A program made the position numbers and the translations under genes. Of a stretch of DNA of 64,000 nt, positions 61,001 through 64,000 are shown piece by piece (position 1 is the first letter of the stretch; every line of letters begins with the position of its first letter). The DNA comes from Durusdinium trenchii (lineage: Eukaryota; Sar; Dinophyceae; Suessiales; Symbiodiniaceae). A model generated the notes under the pieces. That model saw only the letters and a list, made by a program, of their open reading frames with translations. It made no database searches and was not told the origin of the DNA. The DNA lies in assembly GCA_963970005.1 (NCBI GenBank), contig CAXAMN010022696.1, positions 304,507 to 368,506 on the forward strand, given 5' to 3'.

Positions 61001-64000
61001 TAACCAAATGCTCGCATTTCCTTTCTACTCTTGTTCCTAAGTCTTATGCGTCATTTTTCCAATTGGCCTTGTCGCAGCAATCCATTGTAGCGGCTTCAGG
61101 CAAGAAAGCCTCTCCTTGCGCCTAAGATCGAAATGCTTCGACACCATAATTCGTCCTATCCTCAGCACAATTTGAGGAAGCGGGTGAGGACGCGCAATTC
61201 GTTCTGGGTTTCTTCCATGAAGACTCGGTGCTATTGAGCGTCCTGATGGCCTCCAACCTAGTAGCAATGGCCTCCAACCTAACAGCGATGGCCTAACATT
61301 TGGTGACCGAGAATGATTGGAATTGTGATGATCCCCGGACCCTGATGAGCAAACGGGAGGTCAACGAGTCAACCGATCTTGACATTGCCAGATCTTGACA
61401 TCGCCTTCTTCGACGCGCCTGAGAACCAAGTGGGTAGCCTTCTCATCTCCTTGGAGAGGCCGATGTGAACTGCGAACTGATTGGCACTGAGAACAAGTGT
61501 AGTGAGTGTAGTGTCCAGTGCCACTTCCAGTGCCATCCATTGTTTCATCATGTATCATCCAGTGACCCAGTGCCTCAAGAAAGCTCCTGAAGAATCCGAA
61601 CAGATCTCACCAGTCCATGCAGTGGGGAAAGTCTTGGCTTCAAGTTTCGTGGATTTTTTCTGTGAGACATGACATCCAGCCCCCTCCCAAACCATTGCCA
61701 CAGATTTGCAGGCACATGACCCGTGTGGCTCAGATGTTTGGAATCAACCTAGCGAACACCACCGGAGGAGCTAGGGTGTTTGAGGGTCGAGTTGTCTTGA
61801 ATAACTTTTGGTGTTGCAGAGCTTGAAACTTGAAACTTGCAAACTGCGCTGAACGTTGTGTTTTTTCTCCTCCCCCTATGTCCCCTGTGTTAAGATATTT
61901 TCAAGCTAGTAGCGTAGAGGGGTACATGAAAAATGATGGGTCATTGTTGTTTGCGGTTGTTTGCCGAAACCCTGAGGAGTGATGACATGTACCTTGGCCA
62001 GGTCAATGCGGGGTTGTAAAAGGGACGCGTGAGGACAGCCTGCGGGAAGTTTGGCGGGATCCAGGGCATTCCATCCAAGGAGGCGAAGGAAAGACACTGA
62101 ACATGCAATGGTTTGATGTAACTTTTCTTTTGTGTGTGTAGTTTGCAATCAGCCCGAAATAATTTGCAATTCAATAAGGTTTAAACTAAACGGTTTGATG
62201 ACCTTGTACTGGGCAGTCGTGCATTGAAAGCCATGTTAATAAGACCCAGTGCTTTGATGCAGAGTGCTTCCTCCTGGGTTGAGGATGATAAGAACTCCCG
62301 TGGCCAGCAATGCCTTTTGCTTCCTATGCTTAAGGTTTCAAGCTACTCAACGATTTGGCCAAGAAAGACTTTCCATGATAGCGCTGATCCGAGGCCTTGT
62401 TTGTGTGATTGTGAGCTTCTTTGGATCATGGGTGCTTGCAGCTTGGCTTGGCTTGGAATGGATGGAGGGCTGGGTGGACGCAAGAAGTGAGGAGCTGGTT
62501 GTTGAAATTGTTTCAAGAAGCGAATCCATGTGAAATACTCTCCAACACGTCTCGCGAAAGCTTTCATTTACAATCAAATTGAACTCGACAGGTCTTTGTA
62601 AGTTTGACATGGACTTTGCAGTTTCTGCTTGTTGCTTCAGTTCTGACAAGGCCCTGGCACTTCTTGTGATGATGCCAATTTGCACCTTGCTGGGTATCAA
62701 AGTTGCAGTTATAGTCGGCGCCCGAGACTATAGACATGCATCACTATGTCCTTGCATCAGGGGTGCAAGATCAGTCTGAGCACACATTGAAACCTTGACC
62801 CCTTACACTGACTTGAGCGGATGCCTTGTGGATGCAGGCTCACACCCCTTCCAAGACTGCAGAGCACGCCTATGCAGTAGCTGGGCAGACAACCAATGAG
62901 GCTGGTCAAAGGAGACGGCCGTGAAACCTGTTTTAGTGCAGTTGCTTTGCATTGAAGATTTTGGATGGCCTATATGCTAGGAGAACGAATACCAATAAAT
63001 ACCAATGACTATCACCGACTTTGAATTAGGTGTGGTGGAAAACGATGGATTGTTTCCAGCTTGCATCTTGGCCATCCTCGAGTCTGTCCACACATGAACT
63101 CCACAACTGCAAAAGTCAGCAGAGAAAGCCCGTGGTGTGGAGAGCGGTGAACTTCGTCAGGCTGCAACGCAGATCCGTACCGTGCGGGCATTAGGCACCG
63201 TATGGCACCGGTTGGGCTAGAGGTCGGGTTTCTGTCGGGTTTTCACCTGGCCAGCTGGTGGATTGAGATGCGAAGCGCCTTGTACGTACACTGAGCTCCC
63301 TAGGTGTCAGTACTGTAGGACTGTAGGCATCATTGTGTAGCATTGGTGTTGGCCGCAGGACATTTTGGCCCGTTGTAACTCACTTTTCAAACAAGCACTT
63401 CCTAGTGCGTCTTCACAATTTTGATTAATTGTGTCAAACACAAGAAGCAATTGGATCAGTTGTTGATATTCTTTGATGCGTTCTGGTGCTTGTTGCTCCT
63501 TGCCCTCTTCTGACGGTCAGGTGCTGAAAAGCAGACTCTTGAGATATTGTCAGATTCGTTGGCGACCTTGACGCAGGAAAACGTGCCTTGGCCAGACGCA
63601 ATCCCATGCAATCCTCAACATAAGACTTATAAGACATCCATGTTTGCTTACTTTTGTTGCCATGTCGTGCCATGTGCTTGTGCTTGGAATTTCTAGGGTT
63701 GGGTAGATGCCGTTTGATTGTGTTGACGTGCCACATGGTCCAGTTGATGTCCTTGAATTGGCTACGGCTAAGGTCTCTTCTGCTTGCTTGAAAGGCTTCT
63801 CCTTCGGTTTGAGCACTGTCTTGATCCAGGTGATGTACCTAGCAGGCAGGGTGATGCTAGGGTGCCCATGATTCTTGATCCTTTTGCGGTCCTACCATTG
63901 CACGGTGGCCGCGCAGATCCTGAGCTTTGGCCCCACCCCAATTAGAGACATTGGTAAGTAAGATCGGTATATATATATATGTATATTCCATGTATGGGCT
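46087..64000 (+). CDS. ABCB/MDR-type ABC exporter, multi-exon gene running off the window
   Basis: Exons read by eye with consistent phase: 48503-48576, 48949-49007, 49454-49503, 49673-~49730, 51088-51200, 51705-51854, 52565-52659 (TMD1); 53731-53814, 54121-54166, 54249-54299, 54480-54526, 55126-55182, 55378-55434, 55567-55642, 55728-55759, 55915-55968, 56076-56117, 56425-56489, 57197-57288 (NBD1); 62641-62693, 62838-62900, 63161-63194 (TMD2, incomplete). Tentative: 46087-46160 ('AEQDDPEAADKEVQLDEAGG', cytosolic N-terminus), 47547-47665, 49830-49930, 50391-50470. Every NBD motif is present. Having TMD1-NBD1-TMD2 in one gene indicates a full transporter of the P-glycoprotein type, pumping lipids, peptides or drugs out of the cytosol using ATP; the substrate is unknown. 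NBD2 would lie beyond 64000. Confidence 0.82.
47547..47665 (+). CDS. ABC exporter, putative TM1 exon
   Basis: After TTCTTGCAG the frame contains 'AGGFLALAQGVTAPLVAVLT', resembling the first helix of ABCB proteins ('G..AA...G..LP......G'). Joins on either side are not resolved. Confidence 0.4.
48050..48260. repeat. Long CTAG-type ~21-bp repeat array
   Basis: About ten consecutive units with cores CATCGCTACTAGTAACAAG and GGGGCTCCTGGCCTTACTA, in an ABC intron. This is the longest uninterrupted array on this side of the window. Confidence 0.85.
48503..52659 (+). CDS. ABC exporter TMD1 exon group
   Basis: In order: 'GAFAGSQFLLAWFWSWCFAW' (TM2; 48503-48576), 'FSEACRWQMKFIKS' (48949-49007), 'MDIPWYDEHEPA' (49454-49503, family 'QDI.WFD...aG'), 'GIAARLQGDITATWQ' (49673 on, family 'RL..D'), 'AIHTFMSAGLGFLVCCIGQF' (about 49850), 'LNMSLVCKCARPLL' (about 50410), 'VAEESIMGIRTVTAFGAEK' (51088-51200, intracellular loop), 'IGFAWGGLNFTYALIYAVTL' (51705-51854, TM5), 'GVSQFSGHAPTMARAIASAR' (52565-52659, TM6 and linker). 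Donors here are GC, GC, GT, GC, GT, GC where fixed. Confidence 0.78.
50886..50900. repeat. GA microsatellite
   Basis: Seven GA units in an ABC intron. A CT-rich partner-like tract lies at about 53279-53300. Confidence 0.8.
53731..57288 (+). CDS. ABC exporter NBD1 exon group
   Basis: Motifs in order: 'YPKRPDRLVLNKLSFE' (A-loop region), Walker A 'GESGCGKST' split between 54121-54166 and 54249-54299, 'ERFYDPEAGEILVNGVPL', Q-loop 'IGFVGQEPVLFATS' (55126-55182), 'LKMGDDNITDEVAIKA', 'LPQQLDTFVGLAG', signature 'LLSGGQRQR' (55728-55759), Walker B 'QILLLDEATSALDNESE' with D-loop (55915-55968, 56076-56117), H-loop 'TTISIAHR' (56425-56489), and 'VIYVMKGGTCCEQGSHEELM' (57197-57288, ending in a canonical GTGAGT donor). 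All catalytic positions are intact. One small exon (the 'LST.R.AD' segment) between 56489 and 57197 was not located. Some exons are only 32-57 bp. Confidence 0.88.
57289..62375. other. Large intronic region of the ABC gene, few exons visible
   Basis: An exon-like frame at about 58020-58096 ('KIKMQDAHNKVSALALVSCE') could belong to the linker or TMD2. Repeat arrays lie at about 58280-58370, 58480-58665, 59925-60050, 60345-60465, 60685-60760 and 61240-61295. The 52-bp dispersed repeat lies at 58647-58698. No other gene is supported. Confidence 0.4.
58480..58700. repeat. Repeat array with inverted 52-bp dispersed repeat
   Basis: CTAG and GGCCTCCAACC units are followed at 58647-58698 by the reverse complement of 31876-31927 (one mismatch). 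Confidence 0.8.
62376..63194 (+). CDS. ABC exporter TMD2 exon group (start of second half)
   Basis: 'LIRGLVCVIVSFFG' (about 62376-62431, membrane helix, tentative), 'DKALALLVMMPICTLLG' (62641-62693, family 'W.LAL..L...P'), 'EHAYAVAGQTTNEA' (62838-62900) and 'ATQIRTVRALGT' (63161-63194, family 'EA...IRTV.A'). The last two exons join in phase across a GC donor. The order repeats that of TMD1, which is why a second half is inferred. Confidence 0.68.
63195..64000. other. End of window, intronic
   Basis: No further ABC exon was recognised. An alternating TA tract lies at about 63968-63985. Frames on the - strand here are unrecognised. Confidence 0.4.

Overview
The window looks like nuclear DNA of a dinoflagellate, most likely a Symbiodiniaceae-type alga. 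It holds intron-rich genes, all on the + strand. Most introns that can be placed by reading-frame phase start with GC rather than GT, a few start with GA, and exons usually resume with AG|G. There are dinoflagellate-style PPR proteins (about 35-aa repeats carrying 'SSCEKG.QW'), large retroelements and a dense field of short dispersed repeats. Nothing bacterial (operons, Shine-Dalgarno sites, CRISPR) is present. All exon models were made by eye from protein-family motifs and splice phase; none has transcript support.

Layout. (1) 1-1636: repeat-rich, no gene seen. (2) 1637-10352: a structurally complete Ty1/copia-class LTR retrotransposon on the - strand. It has 110-bp LTRs that differ at one base, a 5-bp target duplication ATACA, a primer site matching the anticodon arm of initiator tRNA-Met, and a polypurine tract. 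Its reading frames are broken and encode Gag, CCHC knuckle, protease, a cytosine-C5-methyltransferase-like domain, integrase, RT, RNase H, a membrane segment, dUTPase and an extra 3' ORF. A tRNA-Phe-like sequence lies in its 3' region. (3) 10711-15675: a tandem duplication carrying a PPR gene (12296-13990); the second unit is truncated before the PPR ORF. A third PPR copy at 30085-30850 contains a 400-N assembly gap. (4) 16533-37689: a metal-dependent amidohydrolase gene in at least 12 small exons. (5) 17807-29194: an 11.4-kb LINE with 13-bp target duplications, inserted in intron 3 of the amidohydrolase about 20 bp before exon 4. Its huge ORF2 places RNase H upstream of the APE endonuclease and RT, which is unusual. 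(6) 42386-42651: a terminal exon of an unidentified gene. (7) about 46-64 kb, running off the window: an ABCB/MDR-type ABC exporter in more than 25 mini-exons (TMD1, complete NBD1 motif set, start of TMD2).

Between exons, a family of related ~21-bp units (cores CATCGCTACTAGGAGCAAG and GGAGGCCATCGCTA) recurs at more than 40 places in both orientations. It is absent from the two retroelements. The host genes appear to have no shared pathway: organellar RNA binding (PPR), hydrolytic deamination or dechlorination (amidohydrolase) and membrane export (ABC).
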